From NCBI RefSeq assembly GCF_019511525.1, contig NZ_JAEUAT010000001.1, positions 186,001-250,000 on the forward strand: a stretch of DNA of 64,000 nucleotides, in the 5' to 3' direction. The DNA comes from Rhizobium cauense (GTDB lineage: Bacteria > Pseudomonadota > Alphaproteobacteria > Rhizobiales > Rhizobiaceae). Numbering within the stretch: the stretch's first letter is position 1; every line of letters begins with the position of its first letter. The notes beneath the pieces were generated by a model that had not been told where the DNA came from, made no database searches, and was given only the letters and a program-made list of their open reading frames with translations. Positions 34,729-44,434 of this stretch are shown piece after piece. The position numbers were made by a program, and so were the translations under genes.

Positions 34729-35616
34729 ATGAACCAGTCCGAAAGCGAAACCCAGGCGCGCCTGCTTGCGCAGGCCCTGCCCTTCATGCAGCGTTACGAA
34801 AACAAGACGATCGTCGTGAAGTACGGCGGCCATGCCATGGGCAATCCCGAGCTCGGCAAGGCGTTCGCCAGTGACATCGCGCTCTTGAAACAGTCCGGCG
34901 TCAACCCGATCGTCGTCCATGGCGGCGGCCCGCAGATCGGCGCGATGCTGACCAAGATGGGCATCGAATCGAAATTCGAGGGCGGCCTTCGCGTCACCGA
35001 CGCCAAGACCGTCGAGATCGTCGAAATGGTTCTCGCCGGCTCGATCAACAAGGAGATCGTCGCGCTCATCAACCAGACGGGCGAATGGGCGATCGGCCTG
35101 TGCGGCAAGGACGGCAACATGGTCTTTGCCGAAAAGGCGCAGAAGAAGGTCAAGGATCCGGATTCCAACATCGAGCGCGTGCTCGACCTCGGTTTCGTCG
35201 GCGAGGTCGTCGAAGTCGACCGTACCCTGCTCGACCTGCTCGCCCGCTCCGAGATGATCCCTGTCATCGCTCCGGTTGCCCCCGGCCGTGACGGCGCGAC
35301 CTACAACATCAACGCCGACACCTTTGCCGGTGCGATAGCCGGTGCGCTGAACGCCACCCGGCTGCTTTTCCTGACTGATGTTCCCGGCGTTCTCGACAAG
35401 CAGGGCAGCCTGATCAAGGAATTGTCGGTCGCGCAGGCGCACGCGCTGATCGCCGACGGGACGATTTCCGGCGGCATGATCCCGAAGGTCGAGACCTGCA
35501 TCGATGCGATCAAGGCAGGCGTCCAGGGTGTCGTCATCCTGAACGGCAAGACCGCCCATTCCGTACTGCTCGAGATATTCACCGAGCATGGCGCGGGAAC
35601 GTTGATCGTTCCCTAA
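34729..35616 (+). CDS. argB: Acetylglutamate kinase
   Basis: 295 residues of the amino-acid-kinase fold. It phosphorylates N-acetylglutamate, the second and often arginine-controlled step of arginine synthesis. KYGGHAMG (ATP-binding Lys and Gly loop), VHGGGPQIG, the glutamate site around [10 protein letters not shown] and the ATP-contact segment [10 protein letters not shown] are clear. The N-terminal extension of ~25 residues before the kinase core is the type found in arginine-inhibited hexameric enzymes. Divergent from the sigma-factor gene; 132 bases separate them. Confidence 0.97.
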   Translation: MNQSESETQARLLAQALPFMQRYENKTIVVKYGGHAMGNPELGKAFASDIALLKQSGVNPIVVHGGGPQIGAMLTKMGIESKFEGGLRVTDAKTVEIVEMVLAGSINKEIVALINQTGEWAIGLCGKDGNMVFAEKAQKKVKDPDSNIERVLDLGFVGEVVEVDRTLLDLLARSEMIPVIAPVAPGRDGATYNINADTFAGAIAGALNATRLLFLTDVPGVLDKQGSLIKELSVAQAHALIADGTISGGMIPKVETCIDAIKAGVQGVVILNGKTAHSVLLEIFTEHGAGTLIVP

Positions 35617-35714
35617 GCCCTCGCCCTTGCGCGATCGCGGGTGAAAGCCGCTTCGGACCGCTGACAAAGCCGTCGACTCGATTGATTTTCTGGAGGGGGG
35701 CGAGACACGCATCG

Positions 35715-35829
35715 CCGTCATACCGGCCTCGTGCCGGTATCCAGCGCGATCAAGTCCTTGATCGCGAGAGACTCTTTAGCCGCGCAGACGCGCGGCAGGC
35801 TGGATTCCGGCTCAAGGCCGGAATGACGG
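35715..35829. repeat. Intergenic mosaic palindromic repeat (four hairpins within an inverted repeat)
   Basis: The outer ends form a long imperfect inverted repeat. Inside lie four perfect hairpins: 35720-35740 (ATACCGGC / GCCGGTAT), 35746-35765 (GCGATCAAG / CTTGATCGC), 35780-35795 (CCGCGC / GCGCGG) and 35804-35824 (ATTCCGGC / GCCGGAAT). This is the build of rhizobial interspersed palindromic elements (RIME / ABC-type, REP-like). It occupies most of the gap between argB and the PEP-mutase-like gene. Confidence 0.75.
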
Positions 35830-35873
35830 AGAAGCAAGGGTGTCAAACAACAAGAGTTTGTCAGCAGTCCGTG

Positions 35874-35893
35874 GCGGGCCATGGCCCGCTTTT
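35874..35893 (+). terminator. Possible terminator at the end of the argB region
   Basis: GCGGGCC / GGCCCGC around a 2-base centre, followed by TTTT. The tight centre would open to a small loop. It lies between the mosaic repeat and the end of the convergent PEP-mutase-like gene. Confidence 0.5.
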
Positions 35894-35912
35894 AGACTTT
35901 CCCGGAATTGCT

Positions 35913-36686
35913 TTAACCCGCGGCGGCATAGATCGCCGCGGCTGCCTCCTTCAGCTTTTCCATCATGATCCGATAGGGTCCCGGCCCGTAGCTGACGCGG
36001 CTGACACCGAGGCTTGCGAGCGTGCTCACGTCAGGTGCGCCCGGCCTCATCATGATGTTGACAGGCAGCGGCGCCGCGTCGCAGATTTTCTGGACCAGCG
36101 CTGGATCGATCAGCCACGGCACGAAGAAGCCGTTGGCGCCGGCGGCCGCATAAGCCTTGCCTCGCTCGATTGCTTCCTCGACCAGGCCTGCGTGTTTCGA
36201 CAGATCACCCTCGCGCAGGAACAGATCGGTACGCGCGTTGATGAAGAAGGCAATGCCATGGCGATCCGCCATCTCGCGAATGGCGCGGATGCGAGCGGCC
36301 TGCTTTTCGACCGGGTGCAAGCCTTCGCCGCCGACGACCTGATCTTCGAAATTGATGCCGATGGCGCCAACGTCGATCAGTTTCTCGACGTTGGCGGCTG
36401 CCCCGGCCGGCTCGGTCGAATACGCCCCTTCGAAATCGACGGAGAGCGGCAGATCGTTGACCGCCGTGATCTGGCGAGTCGTTGCGACCAACGCCTCCAG
36501 CGGAATCTTTTCACCATCCCCATAGCCCTGGGCCGCGGCAACCGACCAGCTTCCCGTCGCCAGAGCCTTGGCGCCGGCTTCGGTCACGGCCTTCGCCGTT
36601 CCGGCATCCCATATATTATACAGCACGATAGGGTTGCCCTTCTGATGCAGCGCCCCGAAAGCCTTTGCCTTTTCAGCCTGATTCAT
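35913..36686 (-). CDS. Isocitrate lyase / PEP mutase superfamily protein
   Basis: 257 residues from the ATG preceded by GGAGGAAA. The fold is shown by LYNIWDAGTAKAVTEAGA, SVDFEGAYS (metal-binding Asp), GINFEDQV and FFINARTDLFL. The lyase loop KKCGH with its catalytic Cys is missing (the segment reads QVVGGEGLHPVEKQ), so it should not be a true isocitrate or methylisocitrate lyase; PEP-mutase-like, oxaloacetate or phosphonopyruvate hydrolase-type chemistry is more likely. Its start overlaps the ada stop (ATGA), so the two are coupled. Confidence 0.85.
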   Translation of the reverse strand: MNQAEKAKAFGALHQKGNPIVLYNIWDAGTAKAVTEAGAKALATGSWSVAAAQGYGDGEKIPLEALVATTRQITAVNDLPLSVDFEGAYSTEPAGAAANVEKLIDVGAIGINFEDQVVGGEGLHPVEKQAARIRAIREMADRHGIAFFINARTDLFLREGDLSKHAGLVEEAIERGKAYAAAGANGFFVPWLIDPALVQKICDAAPLPVNIMMRPGAPDVSTLASLGVSRVSYGPGPYRIMMEKLKEAAAAIYAAAG

Positions 36687-37762
36687 TGAATTTCCTCCGT
36701 AAACAATCCCTTGGTTTTCATTATATCTTCGTGCCGCAAAAGCCATTGCTTGCGCCAGAGCCCGCCGCCATAACCGGTCAGGGACCCGTCTGCGCCGATC
36801 AGCCGGTGACAGGGGACGACAATCGCAATCTGGTTCGCTCCGTTGGCGCGACCGACTGCGCGCACCACCTGTGGGTTCTGCATGTCACGCGCAATATCGC
36901 CGTAGGCGCGTGTTTCGCCAACCGGTATCTTCATCAGCTGCGACCACACCTGGCGTTCGAAAGCGGTACCGGAACCCAGCGCGAGCGGAGTCCTGAAGCC
37001 GGCAGACCGGCCACTGAAATAGTCCTTCAGTTCGGAACCGATCTGGTCGATCGCCGGCGTGCGGCCGGCCGCAACCGAGGAGCGCGTCTTGCGCTGCAGC
37101 TTCTCCAATTCGGCAGGCAGCGCTTTGCGGTCGTGGAACTCGAGGAGATGCAGATGCGTCTGGTCGGCCACCGCAACCATGGGGCCGAGCGGCGTTTCGA
37201 ACCAGTCCGCAAACAGGAGTTCGCGTTTCTGAGACATCGCAGGCGCCTTGCCGATCAGCCGCTGAAATGCGGCGCGGAAGCCACTGCCGGATTCATAGCC
37301 TGCCTCGATCTGAGCGTCGATGACGCGAGCGCCGTTCGCCAGCTGCTTTGCCGCCTCGCCGAGCCTGCGATATCGCGCGATATCGAGAAAGGTCATGCCT
37401 GTTGATCGCTTGAATGCCCTGCGCACGGTCGAGGGGTCGTAGCCGCGGTCGACCAGATCATCCTCCGTCCATCGCGCTGCCGGATCGCGGTCGAGCGCAG
37501 TGAGGAGTTCGTCGACGATCGGCTCCCTGCCCGCCTCTTCCAGAGGCCGGCACCGCTGGCAAGGCCTGAAGCCAGATTGCATACAGGTGGCGATGGAGTC
37601 GTAAAACAGCGTGTTTTCCCGCTTCGGCTTTCGAGCGGGACAGGTCAACCGGCAGAAAATACCGGTTGTCTTGACACAGACATAGGCGAGACCCTCATAG
37701 GCAGGGCTGCGGGCAATCAGCGCATTATAAAGCGCATCGTCATTGGGCAGATCGAAGAGCAT
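36683..37762 (-). CDS. ada: Bifunctional methylated-DNA repair protein and activator Ada
   Basis: 359 residues with all three Ada parts. The N-terminal zinc domain has Cys37, Cys41, Cys68 and Cys71; the one equivalent to Ada Cys38 accepts methyl groups from phosphotriesters. An AraC helix-turn-helix follows (~90-175), then the O6-alkylguanine transferase domain with the acceptor Cys318 in VVPCHRLIG. On methylation Ada activates its own regulon. ATG 37762 is preferred; GTG 37777 is possible. Co-transcribed with the PEP-mutase-like gene, an unusual partner. Confidence 0.93.
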   Translation of the reverse strand: MLFDLPNDDALYNALIARSPAYEGLAYVCVKTTGIFCRLTCPARKPKRENTLFYDSIATCMQSGFRPCQRCRPLEEAGREPIVDELLTALDRDPAARWTEDDLVDRGYDPSTVRRAFKRSTGMTFLDIARYRRLGEAAKQLANGARVIDAQIEAGYESGSGFRAAFQRLIGKAPAMSQKRELLFADWFETPLGPMVAVADQTHLHLLEFHDRKALPAELEKLQRKTRSSVAAGRTPAIDQIGSELKDYFSGRSAGFRTPLALGSGTAFERQVWSQLMKIPVGETRAYGDIARDMQNPQVVRAVGRANGANQIAIVVPCHRLIGADGSLTGYGGGLWRKQWLLRHEDIMKTKGLFTEEIQ

Positions 37763-37863
37763 GAAGCGTTCTACCACCCCTCGCCTGCTGCGTCCGCCGC
37801 AAATCGGGCGTCTATTTTTTCTTCCCGATTTCCTTGCCCGGCAAGCCGTGCCATAACGCCCTC

Positions 37864-38571
37864 ATGACCAAGATAGATCGCACGCCGACCAAGGCGGACT
37901 TCTCGCATGTGACCGAGTGGGTTTTCGACCTCGACAACACGCTCTATCCGCACCACGTCAATCTTTTCGCGCAGATCGACAAGAATATGACGGCCTACGT
38001 CTCGACGCTGCTGCAACTCGAGCGAGACGAGGCGCGCAGGCTGCAGAAGCAGTACTATCTCGATCATGGCACGACGCTGCAGGGGCTGATGATCCACCAC
38101 GGCATCGATCCGAATGACTTTCTCGAGAAGGCGCATGCGATCGACTATTCGAGCCTGACGGCGCAGCCCGAACTGGGCGCGGCGATCAAGGCGCTGCCGG
38201 GCCGCAAGTTCATCTTCACCAACGGCAGCGTCAGGCATGCCGAGATGGCGGCAGGCGCGCTCGGCATTCTCGAGCATTTCGACGATATCTTCGACATCGT
38301 GGCGGCGGACTTTGTGCCAAAGCCGGCGCAGGCAACCTATGACAAATTCGCAGCGTTGAAGCAGATCGAGACTGGGAAGGCGGCAATGTTCGAAGACCTG
38401 CCGCGCAATTTGATGGTCCCGAAGGCACTCGGGATGCAGACCGTCCTTCTGGTGCCCAATAATCTTGAGGACACGGTGGTCGAATGGTGGGAAAAGACCA
38501 GCGGCGACGAGGATCACATCGACTTCGTGACCGACGATCTCACTGATTTTCTTGCGAAGATTTCCGGTTAG
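37864..38571 (+). CDS. HAD-superfamily pyrimidine 5'-nucleotidase
   Basis: 235 residues. HAD motif I is DLDNTLYP (nucleophile and acid Asp), motif II FTNGS, motif III the Lys of VPKPAQATYDKF, and motif IV FEDLPRN. The DLDNTLYP start and an alpha-helical cap are typical of the SDT1/pyrimidine-5'-nucleotidase group, which removes phosphate from UMP/CMP-like nucleotides. ATG 37864 is chosen over an in-frame TTG 30 bases earlier. It is divergent from ada. Confidence 0.88.
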   Translation: MTKIDRTPTKADFSHVTEWVFDLDNTLYPHHVNLFAQIDKNMTAYVSTLLQLERDEARRLQKQYYLDHGTTLQGLMIHHGIDPNDFLEKAHAIDYSSLTAQPELGAAIKALPGRKFIFTNGSVRHAEMAAGALGILEHFDDIFDIVAADFVPKPAQATYDKFAALKQIETGKAAMFEDLPRNLMVPKALGMQTVLLVPNNLEDTVVEWWEKTSGDEDHIDFVTDDLTDFLAKISG

Positions 38572-38572
38572 G

Positions 38573-38588
38573 GTCAGGACGTCCTGAC
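38573..38588. repeat. Perfect 16-bp palindrome after the HAD gene
   Basis: GTCAGGAC followed directly by its reverse complement GTCCTGAC, starting within 2 bases of the HAD stop codon region. No T run follows. It may act as an mRNA 3' hairpin or a protein site. Confidence 0.45.
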
Positions 38589-38701
38589 GCTGGATTACGA
38601 AAGTTTCATCCAGCTTACCGATCTTTAATTGTGCAATTTGCCGCACCGGCCCTACCCTTTCGTGTGTGATCCATTGCGATTGCGCATTGAAAGGAGCTGA
38701 T

Positions 38702-39340
38702 ATGTCTCGGAACAAGCTGATACTGGCCGCACTCTCCTCCGTTATGATCGTTGGTGCCGCAGCTGGCACCAGTTTTGCCGCCTCGCACGACAAGAAACAT
38801 CATCCGCCGCGGAACCAACACGGCATGGGCATGATGATGGGACCGCGCATGGGCGCGATGCGCGAAGTGATCTTCGTGCGCATGCTGAAGCAGTTCGACA
38901 CGAATAAGGACGGCCAGATTTCCAAGGACGAAGCCAAAAACGGCATGGAAGCGATCTTTGTCGCGATCGACACCGACAAGGACGGCTCGCTGACGCCCGG
39001 TGAAATCCGCAAGTACCGCGAAGCCCAGATGGAGAAGATAAAGGCTTCCGCCGATGACGCCGCGGATGACGATGGAGCGCCGATGGCGCCGCCGGCCGAT
39101 GCCGACAACGCCCAGCCGGCACCGCCGCAACCGGGCCCCGACGGCCGACCGGATCGCCGCGGCATGCATGGCGGAATGATGCGCGGCATGATGATGATGC
39201 AGCGCTTCGATACCGACGAGAACGGTCAGATTTCCAAGCAGGAAGCCGAAGCTGCCTTCGACAAGTTCTTTACCTGGATGGACCGCAACAAGGACGGTGT
39301 GATCTCGCTCGACGACATGCCCGATCGTCCATTCCCGTAA
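38702..39340 (+). CDS. Exported EF-hand calcium-binding protein
   Basis: 212 residues; ATG preceded by AAAGGAGCTGAT. A signal peptide (NKLILAALSSVMIVGAAAGT, ending FAA) leads to four EF-hand loops: DTNKDGQISKDE (66-77), DTDKDGSLTPGE (90-101), DTDENGQISKQE (170-181) and DRNKDGVISLDD (194-205). The pairs are separated by an acidic, Pro/Ala-rich linker (~115-150). Two Met/His/Gly-rich patches (residues 40-53 and 154-167) could bind copper or other soft metals. Periplasmic calcium sensor or buffer is inferred; it has its own terminator. Confidence 0.9.
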   Translation: MSRNKLILAALSSVMIVGAAAGTSFAASHDKKHHPPRNQHGMGMMMGPRMGAMREVIFVRMLKQFDTNKDGQISKDEAKNGMEAIFVAIDTDKDGSLTPGEIRKYREAQMEKIKASADDAADDDGAPMAPPADADNAQPAPPQPGPDGRPDRRGMHGGMMRGMMMMQRFDTDENGQISKQEAEAAFDKFFTWMDRNKDGVISLDDMPDRPFP

Positions 39341-39360
39341 GTAAGCGCTTACCGAGATGG

Positions 39361-39388
39361 AAGCCCGCCAGTCTGGCGGGCTTTCTTA
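39361..39388 (+). terminator. Terminator after the EF-hand gene, shared with the LOG gene
   Basis: Perfect 10-bp stem AAGCCCGCCA / TGGCGGGCTT with a 3-nt loop, then TCTTATT. It lies between convergent genes, overlaps the last base pairs of the LOG gene's 3' end and could serve both strands. Confidence 0.8.
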
Positions 39389-40252
39389 TTCGTGGTGCTC
39401 GTAGAAGTCCTGGATGATCTTCCAGGCGGCATCGGCGGTATCGACGAAGCTGATGAGATCGACGTCGTCGGGCGCAATCGTGCCGAACTCCGCCAGGGCC
39501 TCGAAGTTGATGATCTTGCGCCAGAACTTCTCCCCGAACAGAATGAGCGGCATGCGCTCCATCCGACCCGTCTGGATCAATGTCAGGCATTCGAAGAACT
39601 CATCGAGCGTACCAAAGCCGCCCGGAAACACCGCGATTGCCTTGGCGCGCACCATGAAGTGCATCTTGCGGATCGCGAAGTAGTGAAAATTGAAGCTGAG
39701 CTCCGGCGTGACATAAACGTTCGGCGCCTGCTCGTGCGGCAGGACAATGTTGAGACCGATCGAAGGCGCGCCTTCGTCCGCCGCGCCGCGATTGCCCGCT
39801 TCCATGACGCCCGGTCCGCCGCCGGTAACGATGACGTACTCGTGAAAATCGAAGCCTGCCGAATACTTGGAGCACAGCCGCGCAAACTTGCGCGCCTCGT
39901 CGTAGTAAACCGAGGCCGCCTCCAGATTGGTGCGCTGCGTTTCGTTTCTCGCCGCCCATGCGCTCTGGCCGGGTGCCGGAATGCGCGCGCCGCCGAACAT
40001 GACGACCGTCGACCGGATGCCGCGCTCCGTCAACATCATCTCGACTTTCAGCAGTTCGAGTTGCAGGCGAATGGGACGCAACTCCTCGCGGCACAGAAAC
40101 TCTTCATCTGCATAGGCAAGCCGGTAGGACGGCGACAGCGTCTGAGGTGTCTTCGGCACGGCCTCGGCGCGGTGCTTGTCGGTTGCGCTCGTCTTCAACG
40201 GCGCCCAGACGCCATCCTTGCGCCGCAGCCTGCCGTTTCTTGCCTTTGCCAT
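39386..40252 (-). CDS. LOG-family (TIGR00730) Rossmann-fold protein
   Basis: 288 residues. The hallmark motif PGGFGTLDEFFE and the nucleotide-binding GGGPGVMEAGNRGA are present. LOG proteins are cytokinin-riboside-5'-monophosphate phosphoribohydrolases or related nucleotide hydrolases, formerly mislabelled lysine decarboxylases. At 288 residues with a basic N-terminal extension it belongs to the longer bacterial group rather than the ~190-residue plant-like type. In plant-associated bacteria such enzymes can free active cytokinin; this role is not shown here. Confidence 0.88.
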   Translation of the reverse strand: MAKARNGRLRRKDGVWAPLKTSATDKHRAEAVPKTPQTLSPSYRLAYADEEFLCREELRPIRLQLELLKVEMMLTERGIRSTVVMFGGARIPAPGQSAWAARNETQRTNLEAASVYYDEARKFARLCSKYSAGFDFHEYVIVTGGGPGVMEAGNRGAADEGAPSIGLNIVLPHEQAPNVYVTPELSFNFHYFAIRKMHFMVRAKAIAVFPGGFGTLDEFFECLTLIQTGRMERMPLILFGEKFWRKIINFEALAEFGTIAPDDVDLISFVDTADAAWKIIQDFYEHHE

Positions 40253-40443
40253 GTCGAATGCCTTTCAGTACAGCCGGCAGTGACTGCCGGTATGTCGTTT
40301 CCTGCTTTGAATCGGGAGAGTTACCATGCCCCGAAAAATCATTCCATTTTACCCGTGCATGCGATAGAGCAGATCGCATCCCGCCAATCACAATTCCGGA
40401 GGCCTCGGTCTCCACGATAGAGATCGAAGTTTAAGGAATTCCC

Positions 40444-41304
40444 ATGAGCGCCACTGACCTCTCTTCCCTCGAAAAGACCATCGAAGCCGCCTTCGACAAC
40501 CGCGACAATGTGAATACGTCGACCAAGGGCGAAGTTCGCGATGCCGTTGAAGCAGCGCTCGAACTTCTCGACGGCGGCAAGGCGCGCGTTGCCGAGCGTG
40601 GCAGCGACGGTGCCTGGAAGGTCAATCAGTGGCTCAAGAAAGCGGTTCTGCTCTCGTTCCGCCTGAACGACATGGAAGTCGTCAAGGGCGGATCGGGCAA
40701 CTCGACCTGGTGGGACAAGGTGCCCTCCAAGTTTGAAGGCTGGGGCGAAAACCAGTATCGCGCCGCCGGCTTCCGCGCCGTTCCGAACTGCGTCGTGCGC
40801 CGTTCCGCCTACATCGCCAAGAACGTCGTACTGATGCCGTCCTTCGTCAATCTCGGCGCCTTCGTCGATGAAGGCACGATGGTCGACACCTGGGCGACCG
40901 TCGGCTCCTGCGCGCAGATCGGCAAGCATGTGCATCTCTCCGGCGGCGTCGGCATCGGCGGCGTTCTGGAGCCGATGCAGGCAGGTCCGACCATCATCGA
41001 AGACAACTGCTTCATCGGCGCCCGCTCGGAAGTCGTCGAAGGCTGCATCATCCGCGAGGGCTCGGTTCTCGGCATGGGCGTCTACATCGGCAAGTCGACC
41101 AAGATCGTCGATCGCGCCACCGGCGAAGTGATGTACGGCGAAGTGCCGCCCTACTCCGTCGTCGTTGCAGGCTCCATGCCTTCGGGCAACGCCACCATGG
41201 CGAACGGCCTGCCGGCACCACACCTCTACTGCGCCGTCATCGTCAAGCGCGTCGATGAAAAGACCCGTTCGAAAACCGGCATCAACGAATTGCTACGCGA
41301 CTGA
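40444..41304 (+). CDS. dapD: Tetrahydrodipicolinate N-succinyltransferase
   Basis: 286 residues. An alpha-helical N-terminal domain is followed by a left-handed beta-helix of hexapeptide repeats ([40 protein letters not shown]). It transfers succinyl from succinyl-CoA to tetrahydrodipicolinate in lysine / meso-diaminopimelate synthesis. ATG preceded by AAGGAATTCCC. dapE follows after 156 bases, giving the enzymes of the succinylase route in order. Confidence 0.97.
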   Translation: MSATDLSSLEKTIEAAFDNRDNVNTSTKGEVRDAVEAALELLDGGKARVAERGSDGAWKVNQWLKKAVLLSFRLNDMEVVKGGSGNSTWWDKVPSKFEGWGENQYRAAGFRAVPNCVVRRSAYIAKNVVLMPSFVNLGAFVDEGTMVDTWATVGSCAQIGKHVHLSGGVGIGGVLEPMQAGPTIIEDNCFIGARSEVVEGCIIREGSVLGMGVYIGKSTKIVDRATGEVMYGEVPPYSVVVAGSMPSGNATMANGLPAPHLYCAVIVKRVDEKTRSKTGINELLRD

Positions 41305-41460
41305 TAGACTTGCGGTTCCGGCGCTCTGCGTGTCTCGGATGACACGCACCGCCCGAATGCTGACAGTCGGACTTGATCCGGCATCACGACGGCACATTTC
41401 AACAGGGCGGCATCGCCGCCTTGCCTTTTCTTTGCCACTACCGCTGGATAGTTCCACTCC

Positions 41461-42654
41461 ATGACCGCAACCGATCCCGTCGCCAATCTCCAGACCCTGA
41501 TTTGCTGCCCGTCCGTCACGCCCGCAGAGGGCGGCGCGCTCTCGGCGCTCGAAGCAATGCTGTCCCCACTGGGGTTCAAGGTGGACAAGGTCAAGGCGAC
41601 GGAGCCGGGAACGCCCGATATCGAGAACCTCTATGCGCGGCTTGGCGCCGAAGGTCCGCACCTGATGTTTGCCGGGCATACGGACGTGGTACCGGTCGGG
41701 GACGAATCTGCGTGGACACATCCGCCCTTTGCCGCCGAGATCGCGAATGGTGAACTCTTCGGACGTGGCGCCGTCGATATGAAGGGCGGCGTCGCCTGCT
41801 TCGTCGCAGCCATTGCCCGGCATATCGAAAAGCATGGCGCGCCGAAGGGCTCGGTCTCCTTCCTGATAACAGGCGATGAGGAAGGCCCTGCTGTAAACGG
41901 CACGATCAAGCTCCTCAAATGGGCGGCCGAGCGCGGCGAGCGATGGGATGCCTGCCTCGTCGGCGAACCGACCAATCCGGACCAGCTCGGCGACATGATC
42001 AAGATCGGCCGTCGCGGTTCGCTTTCCGGCAAGATCACCGTGCACGGCGTCCAGGGCCATGCCGCCTATCCGCATCTGGCCGACAACGCGGTGCGCGGCA
42101 TCCTGCAATTGACGCAAGCGCTGATGCACCCGCCATTCGATGGCGGCACCGACAACTTTCAGCCATCCAACCTTGAAGTGACCACCATCGACGTCGGCAA
42201 TCCGGCGACGAATGTCGTGCCAGCCAAGGCAACGGCGAGCTTCAACATTCGCTTCAATGACACCTGGACGGCCGAGAGCCTGCAGCAGGAAATCCTCCGC
42301 AGGCTCGATGCCGCCGCGGCGGAAGGTGTGCTGCGCCCGGGCAGGGCGCCGCTCAAGTACGATATCGTTTGGGCCGAACGCCCGAGCCATGTCTTCCTGA
42401 CGCGCAACAATGCCCTGATCGCCTCGCTCTCTTCCGCCGTCGAGAGCGTGACTGGCCAGTCCCCCAAGCTTTCCACCACGGGCGGCACGTCCGATGCACG
42501 CTTCATCAAGGATTACTGCCCCGTCGTCGAATTTGGCCTCGTCGGCCAGACGATGCACATGGTCGATGAGCGCGTTGCTGTTTCCGACCTCGAGCGACTC
42601 ACGGTAATCTATGAGACCTTCATCGAGCGCTGGTTCGCGAATGCCAGGCTTTAG
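41461..42654 (+). CDS. dapE: Succinyl-diaminopimelate desuccinylase
   Basis: 397 residues, M20 peptidase fold. Metal ligands and catalytic residues are visible: His in [10 protein letters not shown], Asp in [10 protein letters not shown], the Glu pair in TGDEEGPA, and the C-terminal His in [10 protein letters not shown]. The lid/dimerisation domain begins around [21 protein letters not shown] in two halves. It removes succinate to give LL-diaminopimelate for lysine and peptidoglycan. The next gene starts inside its 3' end. Confidence 0.96.
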   Translation: MTATDPVANLQTLICCPSVTPAEGGALSALEAMLSPLGFKVDKVKATEPGTPDIENLYARLGAEGPHLMFAGHTDVVPVGDESAWTHPPFAAEIANGELFGRGAVDMKGGVACFVAAIARHIEKHGAPKGSVSFLITGDEEGPAVNGTIKLLKWAAERGERWDACLVGEPTNPDQLGDMIKIGRRGSLSGKITVHGVQGHAAYPHLADNAVRGILQLTQALMHPPFDGGTDNFQPSNLEVTTIDVGNPATNVVPAKATASFNIRFNDTWTAESLQQEILRRLDAAAAEGVLRPGRAPLKYDIVWAERPSHVFLTRNNALIASLSSAVESVTGQSPKLSTTGGTSDARFIKDYCPVVEFGLVGQTMHMVDERVAVSDLERLTVIYETFIERWFANARL

Positions 42655-43237
42655 AGAAGTTCAGTACTATATCGCCGGAATCTGGCTGCTGATCCGCATG
42701 GATCCGCGCGGCTTCCGCTTTCTCGACATGTCGGAGCGCGGCGTGAACCGCTCGTTCTGGGCGATCTTCTGGTGCCTGCCGCCAATGGGTATTTCGTGGC
42801 TCTGGTGGCGTCAGGCCTTCCTGCAGACGATGCCGCCACATACCAATGTCGGCGCTCTCTTCTATTTCCGGCTCGGACTCGTCGAAGCTGCCAACTGGTT
42901 CGTGCCGTTGGTCTTTGCGGGCCTGCTGCTTTTGGCCTTCAAGAAGGGGGAGCGCTTTGCGCCCGTTGTGGTCAGCGTCAACTGGCTTGGTGTGCCGCTG
43001 TCCTACATCAATGGACTGCTGCTCGCGCTGGTCTTCTTCCTGCCCCAGGCGGTAAGCCTCGTCTCGCTGCTGCTCTTGGCCTTCATGCTTGGACAGGTCT
43101 TCGCGATCGCACGCATACTGAGGATGATCTTCTACGGCCAAGGACTGATGGTCGGCGCGCTGACGCTGGTGCTGCTGGTGCCATCACTGATGCTGTCGGA
43201 ATACCTGCAGCGTTTTCTCGGTATCTATCCCGTCTAG
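42641..43237 (+). CDS. Conserved polytopic membrane protein of unknown function
   Basis: 198 residues, with about five hydrophobic segments (~46-62, 73-107, 117-140, 142-160 and 167-188) and an N-terminal cytoplasmic part containing [20 protein letters not shown]. No family name is recognised. ATG 42641 lies inside the last codons of dapE (14-base overlap), so expression is coupled to it; an in-frame upstream start at 42611 is less likely. A role linked to the cell envelope is possible but unproven. Convergent with arsC. Confidence 0.75.
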   Translation: MPGFREVQYYIAGIWLLIRMDPRGFRFLDMSERGVNRSFWAIFWCLPPMGISWLWWRQAFLQTMPPHTNVGALFYFRLGLVEAANWFVPLVFAGLLLLAFKKGERFAPVVVSVNWLGVPLSYINGLLLALVFFLPQAVSLVSLLLLAFMLGQVFAIARILRMIFYGQGLMVGALTLVLLVPSLMLSEYLQRFLGIYPV

Positions 43238-43245
43238 ACTAGCTG

Positions 43246-43650
43246 CTATTTGCCGCGAACGATCTCGCCGTCTTCCTTGGTAAAGCTGCCGATGGCGGCA
43301 TTCGGGAGAATTTCCAGCACCTGTTCCGACGGTCGGCAGAGGCGAGCGCCCCTTTCCGTGACGACAATCGGGCGATTGATGAGGATCGGATGCGCAATCA
43401 TCGCATCGAGCAACTGGTTGTCGCTCAGCGATGCATCGGCTAGCCCGAGTTCATCATAGGGCGTGCCCTTCTGGCGCAGCAGTGCGCGGACCGGAATACC
43501 CATTGCAGCGATCAGTTCGACCAATCGCTCGCGCGTCGGCGGCGTTTTCAGATATTCGATGACCACCGGCTCCTCGCCAGATTGGCGGATCATTGCAAGC
43601 GTGTTGCGAGAGGTGCCACAAGCCGGATTATGATAGATCGTCGTCGTCAT
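43246..43650 (-). CDS. arsC: Arsenate reductase (glutaredoxin-coupled)
   Basis: 134 residues of the E. coli plasmid-type ArsC family, with catalytic Cys11 in [10 protein letters not shown] and the downstream arginine-containing [18 protein letters not shown]. It reduces arsenate to arsenite using glutaredoxin. No arsB, acr3 or arsR is nearby, so it may be a housekeeping Spx/ArsC-like reductase. It begins inside the end of truA (23-base overlap) and is the last gene of the fmt-truA-arsC unit. Confidence 0.92.
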   Translation of the reverse strand: MTTTIYHNPACGTSRNTLAMIRQSGEEPVVIEYLKTPPTRERLVELIAAMGIPVRALLRQKGTPYDELGLADASLSDNQLLDAMIAHPILINRPIVVTERGARLCRPSEQVLEILPNAAIGSFTKEDGEIVRGK

Positions 43651-44434
43651 CGCGTGCCTCCGCTTCCCGGCGGCGATCGCTGATCACCTCGGGATAATCG
43701 ACCTGCATGAAATAGAGCCCATCGGGCGGTGCTACGGGACCGCAAGCCTTGCGGTCGCGGGCATCCAACGCAGCACGAACGTCGTCCGGCGTCCACTTGC
43801 CCTCTCCTGCAAGCTTCAATGTTCCCGCGAAGGAGCGGATCTGGTTGTGCAGGAAGCTCTGGGCGGTCGCGCGGATCTCGATCAAGTCGCCATTCCGTGT
43901 CACGTCGAGCCGATCGAGTGTCCGGATCGGGCTGTTCGCCTGGCAGTGAGCCGAGCGGAAGGTCGAGAAGTCGTGCTTGCCGACCAATGTCTGCGCCGCC
44001 GCGTGCATGGCATGGTGATCGAGAGGTTTCGGCACCCACCAGGCCTTGCCCGCCTCGAGGGCGAGCGGCGCCCGGCGACTGATGATGCGATAAAGATAGT
44101 GGCGCCGCAGCGCCGAGAAGCGCGCATCGAAGAATTCGCTCGCCGTTTCAATCTCGATGATGGAAACCCGCTCGCGGGCCATCTTGAGATGAGCGTTCAG
44201 CGCGTTCTGGAGTTTGAAGGGCGACCACTCTCTGGCAAGGTCGGCGTGAACCACCTGCCCCGTAGCGTGAACGCCGGAATCGGTGCGGCCCGCCCCGCGG
44301 ATCGACACCGTCTCACCGCTTGCCGAGAGGATTGCCTTCTCGATCGCGCCTTGGACGGAGGGTCCGTTTTCCTGCCGCTGCCAGCCGACGTAAGGACCAC
44401 CGTCATACTCGACGATCATGCGGTAGCGATGCAT
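43628..44434 (-). CDS. truA: tRNA pseudouridine(38-40) synthase
   Basis: 268 residues. The catalytic Asp52 lies in the family motif [17 protein letters not shown]-terminal [16 protein letters not shown] and late [16 protein letters not shown] (in place of the usual RNMVG-type segment) match TruA. It isomerises U38, U39 and U40 in the anticodon stem-loop of many tRNAs. Its ATG shares one base with the fmt stop (TGATG), so the genes are tightly coupled, a common order in alphaproteobacteria. Confidence 0.96.
   Translation of the reverse strand: MHRYRMIVEYDGGPYVGWQRQENGPSVQGAIEKAILSASGETVSIRGAGRTDSGVHATGQVVHADLAREWSPFKLQNALNAHLKMARERVSIIEIETASEFFDARFSALRRHYLYRIISRRAPLALEAGKAWWVPKPLDHHAMHAAAQTLVGKHDFSTFRSAHCQANSPIRTLDRLDVTRNGDLIEIRATAQSFLHNQIRSFAGTLKLAGEGKWTPDDVRAALDARDRKACGPVAPPDGLYFMQVDYPEVISDRRREAEARDDDDDLS

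Noticed and set aside
34597..35721. Long upstream extension of the sigma-factor frame
   Set aside because: It runs antisense through argB. The ribosome site and family alignment place the start at 34596.
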